A stretch of 27,329 bases of DNA from assembly GCA_002493835.1 (NCBI GenBank), contig DLAA01000137.1:1-27329 (forward strand), written 5' to 3'. A program made the translations under genes and the position numbers. This DNA comes from Lachnospiraceae bacterium UBA7060 (lineage in GTDB: Bacteria; Bacillota; Clostridia; Lachnospirales; Lachnospiraceae). Below the pieces are notes generated by a model. That model saw nothing but the letters and a program-made list of their open reading frames with translations, was not told the origin of the DNA and searched no databases. How positions within the stretch are numbered: the stretch's first letter is position 1; every line of letters starts with the position of its first letter. Below are positions 14,888 to 23,441 of the stretch, piece by piece.

Positions 14888-16519
14888 TTATGCATAATTA
14901 TCTGGCAGATCGTTTTCTATTAAAATCACTTTCTGTCTCTCACCTGGAATCGCATTCACCATTCGAAATGCCTCCTGCAGATCATCCACCAAAATCATCT
15001 TGTTCGGTGCAAATCCAGCCTCCAAAAGACCGTCTTGAATTGGTTTCGTCTGTTCCTTCCCTACAAGAACAGCATAGTCGCACTTGTCAGCGGCATAAAG
15101 ACCAACCTCTTTATTCTCATCATACTGCTTCTCGCCCAGCTCCACCATTCCCGGCGTCATTAAAATTCGTAGTTCTTTGAACATAGCCAGCGTATCAAGA
15201 GCCGCCTCAAAACCGCTTTTGTTTGAATTATAAGCATCATCCAATATTATTCTGTCGCCTTGTCTGATGAGCTGCAGCCTATGAGGTACGCTCTCCAACT
15301 GCCTTACCGGATAGAGCAGCTTTTCCATAGAAAGGCCCAGTGTGTGCGCCACGGCAATAGCGCCTGCAATATCCTGTACATTATGGCTGCCTACCAGCTT
15401 CGTATGAAACTCATAAACTTCACCGCTCTCATCCTTCATCTTAAAGGAGGATCCTCTGGAAGAAACCTCAATATCATATGCCAGAAAATCTACATTCTCC
15501 CCTTCGGTTCCGTAGCTTACTACTGTTTTTTCTAACTTATGCTCTCTGATATAGGCATTGTCATAATTTAAAAATACTTTGCCTGTATCTGGCACCGCGT
15601 CTGCCAGTTCAAACTTGGTGGCAATGATATTTTCTATCGTGTGAAAACTCTGCAGATGCTGTGGACCAATGGACGTGATAATGCCATAGTCAGGGTGTAC
15701 CAAATCGCAGATCTCTTTAATATCACCCACCTGCCTGGCACCCATCTCACAGATAAAAATCTCGTGAAAAGGCTTCATGTGCTCCCGAATCGTCCGCACC
15801 ACTCCCAGTGTCGTATTAAAATTTCCCGGTGTGCACAGCACATTATACTGTGCAGCGAGAAGCGTATTTAAAAAGTATTTCACGCTGGTCTTTCCGTAGC
15901 TGCCCGTCACTCCGATAATCTTTAGATGCGGCATTCCACGCAAAATGCGCGCCGCATCATCAATGTAACGCTGGTTGATTCTCTGTTCTATGGGATGATT
16001 AATCAAATTCGTGAGAAGAATGAGGAGAGGCTGCAGGACAAACAAGAGCAGCAAAAGCAGCTCCACATTCCGCAGAAGCGGATGCTCCGGCTCCGCCATC
16101 GCACCGTGCAGTGTCAAAATCATTCCTCCCGCCATCGTCAGCCACATAACTGGCAATAAAACCATCATGAGAACGAGCAGATACAAAACTCCTGTAGTGA
16201 TCAGCATCCGTCTGACGCGTGGTGTATATACCAACGGTTTTTTTGCTCTGCGGGGTTTGTTGACTAAAATGGTCATCCCATTCATCACACATGCCGCTAA
16301 GAGACACCCTCTGTTTCCCACAAGTACAAGGGGAAGCGAGATAAACGCATACAAACTTTTGCCCAGCAGGCGGCCCACATTCGTGTGCACTCTGATCCAC
16401 TCGCCGTATTCCCGCGGTTTATAGGAGTTTTGCTGAAACATATGCATCAAATACAATATATACCAGACCGCCCCCACTGCATAAGTGGTGAGCCATATGA
16501 CAAAGATGACGATATCCAT
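14888..16519 (-). CDS. Membrane-anchored MurF-type Mur ligase
   Basis: Mur ligase of the MurF type, which adds D-Ala-D-Ala to the stem peptide. The central ATPase domain begins near residue 200 with GVTGSYGKTS (203-212, Lys210). It continues with GNFNTTLGV (232-240), CEMGARQVGDI, ITSIGPQHLQSF and TKFEL (candidate carbamoylated Lys). The C-terminal domain has DDAYNSNKSGFEAALDTL, the MurF hallmark resembling DDSYNANP, and ends ENDLPDNYA. The first ~175 residues form about five or six hydrophobic helices (around 2-26, 52-68, 70-87, 104-125, 126-142, 152-174). I see no soluble UDP-MurNAc-binding domain, which in MurF normally precedes the P-loop. It should therefore act at the inner face of the membrane. 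It may be the cell's MurF or a specialised paralogue; I leave the symbol blank for that reason. Confidence 0.85.
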   Translation of the reverse strand: MDIVIFVIWLTTYAVGAVWYILYLMHMFQQNSYKPREYGEWIRVHTNVGRLLGKSLYAFISLPLVLVGNRGCLLAACVMNGMTILVNKPRRAKKPLVYTPRVRRMLITTGVLYLLVLMMVLLPVMWLTMAGGMILTLHGAMAEPEHPLLRNVELLLLLLFVLQPLLILLTNLINHPIEQRINQRYIDDAARILRGMPHLKIIGVTGSYGKTSVKYFLNTLLAAQYNVLCTPGNFNTTLGVVRTIREHMKPFHEIFICEMGARQVGDIKEICDLVHPDYGIITSIGPQHLQSFHTIENIIATKFELADAVPDTGKVFLNYDNAYIREHKLEKTVVSYGTEGENVDFLAYDIEVSSRGSSFKMKDESGEVYEFHTKLVGSHNVQDIAGAIAVAHTLGLSMEKLLYPVRQLESVPHRLQLIRQGDRIILDDAYNSNKSGFEAALDTLAMFKELRILMTPGMVELGEKQYDENKEVGLYAADKCDYAVLVGKEQTKPIQDGLLEAGFAPNKMILVDDLQEAFRMVNAIPGERQKVILIENDLPDNYA

Positions 16520-16614
16520 TCCTGTCTGTGATTCCTCTCTCTTATAAAATCAGATGCTCCTGTTTCAAGCCTGGCGGATTTTGAATCCCGTCACGCCAAG
16601 TGTCGAAACCTTCG

Positions 16615-17379
16615 TCATTGAAAAAAGGCTTTCAGTGCGCCATTTACCTTCGCAGGCTGTTCTGCAAAAGAAAAATGTCCTGCCCCTTCGCACACCACCA
16701 GTCCTGCGTCTGCAATCAGCTCTTCCATCCGCCTCGCGTCGCCGATAGGCGTGGCCGTATCCAAGTCTCCCCAAATCAAAAGAGTGGGGCATTTCACCAA
16801 ATGAATAAGCGGCTCCAGATCCTCATTGACCACTTTCACAAGCGTCGCTCTCATCAGGGGCGTTGCATTATTATAATCAGCAGACCCTCTCTTTCGCCGC
16901 ATATCCTCCACCGCATCCGGATAGAGAAAGTGCATCACTTTCGTACTCATAAATGCCCTGCCAAGCTTATAACATCTGAGGCTCGCCTTCTGCCAGAAAG
17001 TCTTTTTCGGCAAAATTCCCGCACTGTCAATCAGAACAGCCCGGTCTATGAAAAAGGGCAGCTTCTCTCTGGCATTCATCTTAAAAAACACCCTGCCGCC
17101 AAAAGAATGTACCACCACACTCAGCCTTCCAAGCTGAAAAGAATCAATAAACTGCAGGACAAAATCCACGTAATCATCCACGCACCAAGGCTGCGGCGGT
17201 TCCGGTGTCTTCCCGAATCCGGGCATATCCAATGCAATCACTCTTCGGTTCTGCTTCAGCGTATCAATGATTCCCTGATACAAGGTGATATTGGCTCCCC
17301 AGCCGTGCAGCAAAAGCACGGCATCGCCCTCTCCCACATCTATATAATTCACAGGAATCCCATCTATTTTCTTGACCAT
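16615..17379 (-). CDS. Alpha/beta hydrolase in the cell-wall gene cluster
   Basis: Soluble alpha/beta-hydrolase-fold protein. Features (residue numbers from MVKKIDG): oxyanion-side motif LLLHGWGAN (about 23-31), GFGKT (54-58), nucleophile elbow VVHSFGGR with Ser92, acid Asp207 in WGDLDTATP and His235 in GAGHFSFAEQP, so a complete Ser-Asp-His triad. The elbow is V-H-S-F-G-G, lacking the first Gly of GXSXG. The ATG at 17377-17379 is preferred because GGGAG lies 5 bases upstream; a GTG four codons earlier has no ribosome binding site. It has its own promoter and lies 95 bases upstream of the Mur ligase gene. The substrate is unknown; a role in wall or lipid metabolism is only suggested by the neighbours. 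Confidence 0.88.
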   Translation of the reverse strand: MVKKIDGIPVNYIDVGEGDAVLLLHGWGANITLYQGIIDTLKQNRRVIALDMPGFGKTPEPPQPWCVDDYVDFVLQFIDSFQLGRLSVVVHSFGGRVFFKMNAREKLPFFIDRAVLIDSAGILPKKTFWQKASLRCYKLGRAFMSTKVMHFLYPDAVEDMRRKRGSADYNNATPLMRATLVKVVNEDLEPLIHLVKCPTLLIWGDLDTATPIGDARRMEELIADAGLVVCEGAGHFSFAEQPAKVNGALKAFFQ

Positions 17380-17415
17380 ACATTCTCCCACGAGCCATTT
17401 CTAACTTCCTGTAAT

Positions 17416-17444
17416 ATTATACTGTATTCCCCATTAGCCCGCAA
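17416..17444 (-). promoter_or_regulatory. Promoter upstream of the alpha/beta hydrolase
   Basis: TTGCGG (17439-17444), 17-base spacer, TATAAT (17416-17421) on the minus strand. The -35 overlaps the end of the 33-codon ORF. Confidence 0.55.
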
Positions 17445-17535
17445 TATAATCCTTATAATCCAATTCGGTGGCAAACAACATGTATACCCCGTTCACATAT
17501 CCCATATATCCGTTATCGACTGTATATCCTTTCAT
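17434..17535 (-). CDS. 33-residue Tyr-rich small protein
   Basis: ATG at 17533-17535, TAA at 17434-17436. AAAGGGG lies 9 bases upstream of the ATG, a clear ribosome binding site. The product starts MKGYTVDNGYMGYVNGVYML and ends ELDYKDYIAG. It has six Tyr in 33 residues, an acidic C-terminal half and no signal peptide or membrane helix. The composition and internal Y-x-G-Y pattern look protein-like rather than random, and the preceding terminator (17633-17667) clears space for a dedicated transcript. I have a vague, unverified impression of similar tiny proteins in related gut Clostridia. Function unknown. It is the first ORF before the alpha/beta hydrolase - Mur ligase - Ddl cluster. Confidence 0.65.
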   Translation of the reverse strand: MKGYTVDNGYMGYVNGVYMLFATELDYKDYIAG

Positions 17536-17600
17536 ATTCTCTTACCCCTTTCCTGTTCATCATTCCGAACCTGTGTTCTAATAAGAGAATATCAAATATA

Positions 17601-17620
17601 AAGTCCTATATTTCGGACTT
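17601..17620. repeat. Inverted repeat upstream of the micro-ORF
   Basis: AAGTCC-TATATTTC-GGACTT, a 6-bp dyad with an 8-base centre. The same AAGTCC/GGACTT sequence forms the core of the adjacent terminator stem (17641-17661), so the two could pair alternatively in a read-through transcript. It may instead be an operator. The remaining sequence 17536-17632 shows only weak promoter-like boxes. Confidence 0.35.
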
Positions 17621-17632
17621 ACATCACAGTAA

Positions 17633-17667
17633 ACAAAAATAGAGGACTTTAAACAAAGTCCCCCTCT
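17633..17667 (-). terminator. Terminator of the MFS transporter gene
   Basis: Minus strand: GGACTTT (17655-17661 arm) - GTTT loop - AAAGTCC (17644-17650 arm), extended by AGAG/TCT pairs with a small bulge, then ATTTTTG. It begins just after the transporter stop codon. Confidence 0.8.
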
Positions 17668-17673
17668 GATCTC

Positions 17674-18861
17674 TCAGACCTTTTTCCTGCATAGCATAAT
17701 CCCGATAAGCAGCAGAACCGGGAAGATCACACCGGCCAGGATTCCCATCTTTAAATTATCCCCCAAGGCACCAGATACCATACCAACTACCGTAGGTCCG
17801 CCCGAGCAGCCAATGTCTCCCCCCAGCGCCAGCATCGCAAACATCGCTGTCCCTCCTCTGGGAATCGCGGCTGAAGCCTTGCTGAAACTCCCCGGCCACA
17901 TAATCCCCACGGACAAGCCGCAGAAAGCGCAGGCCGCCAAACTAACCACGGCCACTGGTGACAGGGAAATACAAAAATAAGACGCAATGCATAGAAGGCA
18001 GCTGTACACCATAAATTGGTCCAAATTTATTTTGTCGCCATATTTTCCATAAAATAGACGGGAAGTTCCCATCAGTATAGCAAAAGCCATGGGCCCTGCC
18101 AAATCTCCCGCCGCTTTGGAAATACCAAGTCCCATCTCCGCAAAAGTAGAAGCCCATTGGCTGACCGCCTGCTCACTTGCCCCGGCACAAATCATCATAA
18201 TGAGCAGAATCCAAAATATTTTCATAGAAAATAATTCTTTCAGACTGAGTCCCTTTTCACCTTCTTCGATCAGCGACGCAATGGGCGCCTTCGCAAACAC
18301 CATCGCATTGCACAGAGGAATGAAAGACCAGATCACCGCCAATATCTTCCAGTTGGAAATCCCGAATACACTGAAAAAAATAGTGGATATCGCCACCACA
18401 CCCACATGCCCCCAGCAATAGAAAGAATGGAGCATACTCATGGCTTTCTCCTTGTTGTCAGAAGGACATGCCTCCACCACCGGACTCACCAACACCTCCA
18501 GCAGACCGCCGCCCACCGCATAGATCATAACAGACAGAAGAATCCCGGCAAATGCACTTGGCAGACATTCCGGCAGGATTGTAAGAAGAATCAGCCCCAG
18601 AGCTGCCATCACATGAGCGATGATCAGCGACGCACGATAGCCAATCCTGTCCACAAAACCAACCGACAGAAGGTCTACTAAAAGCTGAATCCCAAAATTG
18701 AAGGTGACCAGCATTGTGATCTGAGACAACGGGACACCGTAAGTTCTCTGAAATGTCAAAAACAAAAGAGGAACAAAATTATTTACCACTGCCTGCACGA
18801 TATAGCCCACAAAGCAGGCTGTCACTGTTTTGTTATATTGATTTTTCATTTTTCCATCCAT
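17674..18861 (-). CDS. Major facilitator superfamily transporter
   Basis: Membrane protein of about 12 helices and 395 residues, the usual MFS length, with a charged central loop (IASLIEEGEKGLSLKELF, about 200-220) between the two six-helix halves. The loop after helix 2 reads VDRIGYRASLI, a variant of the MFS GXXXDRXGRR motif, and a matching YGKYGDKI lies in the second half. It resembles the FucP/sugar-MFS branch, but the substrate cannot be read from the sequence. ATG 18861 is used; ATG 18849, four codons later, is equally possible, as neither has a strong ribosome binding site. It follows the fructokinase-like gene by about 50 bases, so it might export or import a sugar linked to that kinase. 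Confidence 0.88.
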   Translation of the reverse strand: MDGKMKNQYNKTVTACFVGYIVQAVVNNFVPLLFLTFQRTYGVPLSQITMLVTFNFGIQLLVDLLSVGFVDRIGYRASLIIAHVMAALGLILLTILPECLPSAFAGILLSVMIYAVGGGLLEVLVSPVVEACPSDNKEKAMSMLHSFYCWGHVGVVAISTIFFSVFGISNWKILAVIWSFIPLCNAMVFAKAPIASLIEEGEKGLSLKELFSMKIFWILLIMMICAGASEQAVSQWASTFAEMGLGISKAAGDLAGPMAFAILMGTSRLFYGKYGDKINLDQFMVYSCLLCIASYFCISLSPVAVVSLAACAFCGLSVGIMWPGSFSKASAAIPRGGTAMFAMLALGGDIGCSGGPTVVGMVSGALGDNLKMGILAGVIFPVLLLIGIMLCRKKV

Positions 18862-18880
18862 TCCGAAACGTCACAAACTC

Positions 18881-18900
18881 CGACTAAACTTGTTTAGTCG
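18881..18900. promoter_or_regulatory. Perfect 9-bp palindrome between the kinase and MFS genes
   Basis: CGACTAAAC-TT-GTTTAGTCG, a perfect dyad placed 20 bases before the MFS start and 10 bases after the kinase stop. There is no T run on either side, so it is not a classical terminator. It resembles a dimeric repressor site or a short leader hairpin covering the MFS ribosome binding region. Confidence 0.5.
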
Positions 18901-18910
18901 ATTGAATTGT

Positions 18911-19831
18911 TTAAACTTCCTTTGTCATCATTTGATACAGTGCTAAAATCTCCTCTCCTGCCGCCAGCTCCTCTGAAAAGGCAGAAGCGCTCCCAGCCGC
19001 CACTCCCATATAAAAAGCTTGTCTATAATCCTGCCCGGCAAGCCATCCGGCCACAAAACCCGCCGCCATGGAATCTCCCGCACCTACCCCGTTTACTAAT
19101 TTTCCATCAGGGGCAGGAGTTTCATATACACTGCCGTCCTCCGCAAGCAGCACTGCACCCGCGCCCGCCATGGATACCAACACGTTTCGAGCCCCCATCT
19201 CCTGCAGTTTCTTTGCATAGGGAACTACTGCAGCCCTGTCACTGAGCGCAGCTCCAAAGATTTCTCCCAGCTCATGGTGATTGGGTTTAATCAGGAAAGG
19301 ATGCAGCGGCAGCGCTTTCAAAAGAGCATCCCCCGATACATCCACTACGGTCATAACACCTGTCCGCAGTCTCTCCATCATATGTAAATAAGTCTCTTTA
19401 GAAAGAGAAGCAGGAATGCTTCCCGACAAAAACAGCACATCACCTGCCGAAAGCTCCTCCAACCGCTTCATCAGCAGCTCCAGCTTCTCTCCCGGAATTT
19501 CCGGCCCCTGCCCATTGATCTCCGTTCCCTCCACCGATTGCAGTTTGATATTAATTCTGGTAAGACCTTCCTCCAGCATAATCAAGCCATTTCCTATCCC
19601 ACGCTCTGTCAACTGTCTCACCGCTTCCTGTCCGGTAAAGCCCGCCACAAAGCCCAGCGCTTCACTCTCATAACCCAGATTCTTGAGTACCGTTGAGACA
19701 TTAATGCCTTTGCCGCCCACACTCATATGTTCTGATTTCGTACGGTTGGTGTAACCCATCCTAAAATGATCCACGGACACAGCGTAGTCCAGAGAAGGAT
19801 TCAAGGTAACTGTATAAATACGTCTTTTCAT
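18911..19831 (-). CDS. 1-phosphofructokinase / tagatose-6-phosphate kinase-type PfkB sugar kinase
   Basis: PfkB-family ATP-dependent sugar-phosphate kinase of the FruK/LacC branch, converting fructose-1-phosphate (or tagatose-6-phosphate) to the bisphosphate. Family signature 1 is SVGGKGINVSTVLKNLG (residues 37-53). The second signature NGVGAGDSMAAGF (247-259) carries catalytic Asp253 in GAGD. The start MKRRIYTVTLNPSLDYAV and the internal IKPNHHELGEIFG are typical of FruK. 306 residues is the normal length. A GAGG ribosome binding site precedes the ATG. It lies only 25 bases downstream of mfd, so it is probably cotranscribed with it. There is no fruA PTS gene beside it, so FruK is likely but LacC cannot be excluded. 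Confidence 0.88.
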   Translation of the reverse strand: MKRRIYTVTLNPSLDYAVSVDHFRMGYTNRTKSEHMSVGGKGINVSTVLKNLGYESEALGFVAGFTGQEAVRQLTERGIGNGLIMLEEGLTRINIKLQSVEGTEINGQGPEIPGEKLELLMKRLEELSAGDVLFLSGSIPASLSKETYLHMMERLRTGVMTVVDVSGDALLKALPLHPFLIKPNHHELGEIFGAALSDRAAVVPYAKKLQEMGARNVLVSMAGAGAVLLAEDGSVYETPAPDGKLVNGVGAGDSMAAGFVAGWLAGQDYRQAFYMGVAAGSASAFSEELAAGEEILALYQMMTKEV

Positions 19832-19856
19832 CTCTTTTATTCCTCATGATTTATTA

Positions 19857-22800
19857 CTATTCGAAAGCATCCCCAAACAGCAGCCCTTCCATCCTCGAAA
19901 GTGCCTCCTGCGTCAGACTAAGCAGAGTCTCCTCATCCTTTTCGATCACTCCGCACTTTCTATAATGGAGAAAGAAAGCAGGCCCGCCCTTGGGATCAAA
20001 CTGCAGCTTTCCGCCATAATCGCTGACAAGAAGCGGAATATTCTTCACCTGTATGGGTGCGTCCGGCCGCAGAGTAAAGCAGATTTTTTCGTTCTTCCCC
20101 TTCACCTCCGGCATATAAAGTCTGTGGGCGTGAGAACGGATCAGTGCAATCCGCAGAAGGTTCTCCACTGATTTCGGTATTTGACCAAAACGGTCAATTA
20201 ATTCTTCCCGCATATCACTGCACTCCTGCTCATTCTCTATACCTGCAATCCGCTTATAAATATCTAGTTTCTGCACTTCGTTTACAATATAGACAGGCGG
20301 AATATACGCGTCCACATCCAAGTCCACCGAGGTGTTGAAATCTTCAATGACTGAGATTCCCTTTCTAACTTTGACCGCCTCGTTTAACATTTTACAGTAG
20401 AGATCATACCCCACCGCCTGCATATGCCCATGCTGGCTTTTACCCAGAAGATTCCCTGCACCACGAATTTCCAAATCCCGCATAGCAATCTTAAATCCGC
20501 TGCCAAGTTCCGTAAATTCACGGATGGCTTCCAAACGTTTTTCCGCAACCTCCTTTAATACTTTGTCGCGTTTATACATGAGAAAAGCATAGGCAGTCCT
20601 ATTGGAACGTCCAACACGTCCTCTGAGCTGATAGAGCTGAGAAAGTCCCATTTGATCAGAGTCATGGATAATCATTGTATTTACGTTAGAGATATCTAAT
20701 CCCGTCTCGATAATGGTGGTGGATACCAGCACATCAATCTCTCCGTTCACGAAATCGTACATGATCCGTTCCAGTTCTGATTCCTTCATCTGCCCGTGGG
20801 CGAAAGCCACATTCGCCTCCGGCACCAGCTCGCTGATGGAAGCTGCCACATCCGCTATGTTATTGACACGATTATAGACATAATAAACCTGTCCTTCTCT
20901 GGCAAGTTCCCTGACGACAGCCTCTCTAACCAGCTCCTCATTGTATTCGCACACAAAAGTCTGAATTGGCAGTCTGTCTTCGGGAGCTTCCTCTAATACA
21001 CTCATATCACGAATTCCCACCAGACTCATATGCAGTGTCCGAGGAATGGGTGTAGCTGTCAACGTCAGCACATCCACATTCTCCTTCAACTTCTTAATTT
21101 TTTCCTTGTGCGTTACACCAAAGCGCTGCTCCTCATCTATAATGAGAAGTCCCAGATCTTTGTACTCCACATCCGCCGAAAGCACGCGGTGTGTGCCAAT
21201 CACAATGTCCACCATGCCCTTTTTCAAATCCGTTATCGTCTTTTTCTGTTCCGCCGCTGTGCGGAACCGCGAAAGCAAATCAACCCGCACCGGGAAATCT
21301 TTCATCCTCTGGACAAAAGTATGGTAATGCTGTTGAGCAAGAATGGTGGTGGGTACCAGATAGACCACCTGTTTATTCTCCTGCACCGCCTTAAATGCAG
21401 CACGGATGGCAATTTCTGTCTTACCATAACCTACATCCCCGCAAATGAGACGGTCCATAATCTTTTCACTTTCCATGTCCGCCTTCGTAGCCATTATAGC
21501 CGCGGCCTGATCCTCCGTCTCCTCAAAGGGAAAGAGCTCCTCAAACTCTCTCTGCCACACCGTGTCCTGTCCGTAGCAATAGCCTTTGCCATTTTGCCTG
21601 GCCGCATATAATTCCACCAGATCTCCCGCTACTTCCTCCACCGCCGTGCGTACTTTCGACTTCGTTCTGGACCACTCCTGAGTGCCCAGTTTATTTAGCT
21701 TCGGCTTCGTTCCAGCCTCGGCGGAGGCATATTTTTGAATCACATCAAACCCCGTTGCCAGCACATAGAGATTTCCACCGTCACGGTAAGAAATTTTCAT
21801 GTAATCCTTTACCACATGGTCCACTTCAACCTTCTCAATGCCTTGATAAATTCCCAGTCCATGGCTTTCATGGACTACATAATCACCCACCTTTAAATCA
21901 TTAAAGTCATTGATCTTCTGTCCTTCATAATGTTTTTTCTTTCTCTTTTTTTTCTTCTGCGCACCGAAAATATCACTCTCCGCAATAACCATAAATTTCA
22001 GAAGTGGATACTCAAATCCCTTGCGCACTCTGCCATAACTGGTCATCACTTCCCCGGCCTGCACCTCCCGCATGGGATCCTCTGAGTAAAAGGCGCTGAC
22101 CTCCTGCTCGCGCAAATCCTCCGCCAGACGCCTCGCCCTGGTTCTGGAACCGGAGAGCAGCAGAATCCGATACCCTTTTTTCTTATAATTCCTTAAGTCT
22201 TTTACTAACGCATCAAAACTGTTGTTGTAGGAAGGAAGACTGCGCGCCTGTACAGCAAACCGTTTGTCCGCCTTCAACAGCGGGTTTCTGCCCTCCATTG
22301 CAGAAAGACTCACCACATGCAGATCTTCCAGTTTCGCTGCCACAGCCGCCGAAGGAAACAAAACTTCCATCTGCCCTGGCAGAATATATCCCTTCTCGGC
22401 ACGATGTGACATACTCTCCCGAAATTCCAGCTCCACAGCATCTACGTGCTCTTTGATTCGAAGCGGCTCATCCAGAAAAATGCAGCTTTCCTTCTGCACA
22501 AAACAAGCCATAAGTGAAACAATCTCCGGGCAGAAATAGTGCACGTAACTCTCCAGATTCACCGCGTGATAGGAAAGTCCCAGTTCCATAAGCGCTTCTG
22601 TAAGCTCCTTCACCTGCATTTCAATGCGGTGTGCCTCCTCCGTCTTCATCTGCTTTCTGAGTACCTGTGCCTGTACTTTTCCCTCTTTCTTTATTTTGGA
22701 AAGGCCTTCCTGCAGTTCCTCTTTCGAGAGAATGAGTTCTGTTGCCGGATATATGGACACCGCCTCCAACTTCTCTATGGAACGCTGGCTTAACACATCA

Positions 22801-23411
22801 AAGCTGCGGATAGACTCCACTTCATCTCCCCACAATTCTACTCTGTAAGGATTTTCTTCGGTCAAGTCAAAAATATCGACAATGCCTCCCCGAATACTGA
22901 ACTGCCCCGGCGCCTCCACCTGGCTGCTCCTCTCATAACCAATCCTGACTAAGGCCGCCGCTAATTCGCCCTCCGACACGCAGCCACGTTTATCCAGTTG
23001 TATCACCTGTTCCTGCCAAATCTGCATCGGCAGCTGGGGTACCATCAGCGCATCAAAGGTTGTGATAACCGTTAACGGCGTTCCCTCCGCCAGCCTGCGC
23101 AAGACTTTAATCCGCTCCGTAGTGAGCTGATTGCCGTGGATATCTGCCTGAAAGAAAATCAGATCCTTGGCTGGATACAACATGACATTCCTGTCATAAA
23201 ACTGATATTCCTCATATAATTCTTTCGCTCTTAAGTCACTGAAAGTAACAATCAGTTTACGGCGAAAGTCCTCGCTTAAGCCGTAGATCATATGCAGTTT
23301 TTGGGAATCGACGCAGCCGCTTAGCGCGACAGAAACTTTTTCTCCCGCGAGCGTCTCCCTAATTTCTTCATATTCCCCCAGTTCCGAAAGCGGGGCCAGC
23401 AATGCTCTCAT
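19857..23411 (-). CDS. mfd: Transcription-repair coupling factor Mfd
   Basis: DNA translocase that removes RNA polymerase stalled at lesions and recruits UvrA. At 1184 residues it is full length (Bacillus about 1177). The N-terminal UvrB-like domains include QFSIRGGIVDIFDL (about 167-180). The RNA polymerase-interacting CarD-like domain starts near residue 502 (LKVGDYVVHESHGLGIYQGI). Superfamily 2 helicase motifs follow: Walker A GDVGYGKTE (about 657), DEEQRFG (about 755), TATPIPRTLHM, and ARG-finger region QLRGRVGRS. The translocation (TRG) motif is GSGFKIAMRDLEIRGAGNLLG (about 970-990). The C-terminal TRCF domain is complete. AGGAG precedes the ATG. It follows pth by 30 bases, the same order as Bacillus spoVC-mfd but without the intervening fin gene. 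Confidence 0.98.
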   Translation of the reverse strand: MRALLAPLSELGEYEEIRETLAGEKVSVALSGCVDSQKLHMIYGLSEDFRRKLIVTFSDLRAKELYEEYQFYDRNVMLYPAKDLIFFQADIHGNQLTTERIKVLRRLAEGTPLTVITTFDALMVPQLPMQIWQEQVIQLDKRGCVSEGELAAALVRIGYERSSQVEAPGQFSIRGGIVDIFDLTEENPYRVELWGDEVESIRSFDVLSQRSIEKLEAVSIYPATELILSKEELQEGLSKIKKEGKVQAQVLRKQMKTEEAHRIEMQVKELTEALMELGLSYHAVNLESYVHYFCPEIVSLMACFVQKESCIFLDEPLRIKEHVDAVELEFRESMSHRAEKGYILPGQMEVLFPSAAVAAKLEDLHVVSLSAMEGRNPLLKADKRFAVQARSLPSYNNSFDALVKDLRNYKKKGYRILLLSGSRTRARRLAEDLREQEVSAFYSEDPMREVQAGEVMTSYGRVRKGFEYPLLKFMVIAESDIFGAQKKKKRKKKHYEGQKINDFNDLKVGDYVVHESHGLGIYQGIEKVEVDHVVKDYMKISYRDGGNLYVLATGFDVIQKYASAEAGTKPKLNKLGTQEWSRTKSKVRTAVEEVAGDLVELYAARQNGKGYCYGQDTVWQREFEELFPFEETEDQAAAIMATKADMESEKIMDRLICGDVGYGKTEIAIRAAFKAVQENKQVVYLVPTTILAQQHYHTFVQRMKDFPVRVDLLSRFRTAAEQKKTITDLKKGMVDIVIGTHRVLSADVEYKDLGLLIIDEEQRFGVTHKEKIKKLKENVDVLTLTATPIPRTLHMSLVGIRDMSVLEEAPEDRLPIQTFVCEYNEELVREAVVRELAREGQVYYVYNRVNNIADVAASISELVPEANVAFAHGQMKESELERIMYDFVNGEIDVLVSTTIIETGLDISNVNTMIIHDSDQMGLSQLYQLRGRVGRSNRTAYAFLMYKRDKVLKEVAEKRLEAIREFTELGSGFKIAMRDLEIRGAGNLLGKSQHGHMQAVGYDLYCKMLNEAVKVRKGISVIEDFNTSVDLDVDAYIPPVYIVNEVQKLDIYKRIAGIENEQECSDMREELIDRFGQIPKSVENLLRIALIRSHAHRLYMPEVKGKNEKICFTLRPDAPIQVKNIPLLVSDYGGKLQFDPKGGPAFFLHYRKCGVIEKDEETLLSLTQEALSRMEGLLFGDAFE

Positions 23412-23441
23412 TGATCCCTCTCCTAGTAGTGTTTTATGAAT

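Noticed and set aside
16600..17601. 333-codon plus-strand open frame
   Set aside because: It is antisense to the alpha/beta hydrolase and its promoter region; the hydrolase has a full catalytic triad, while this frame shows no domain.
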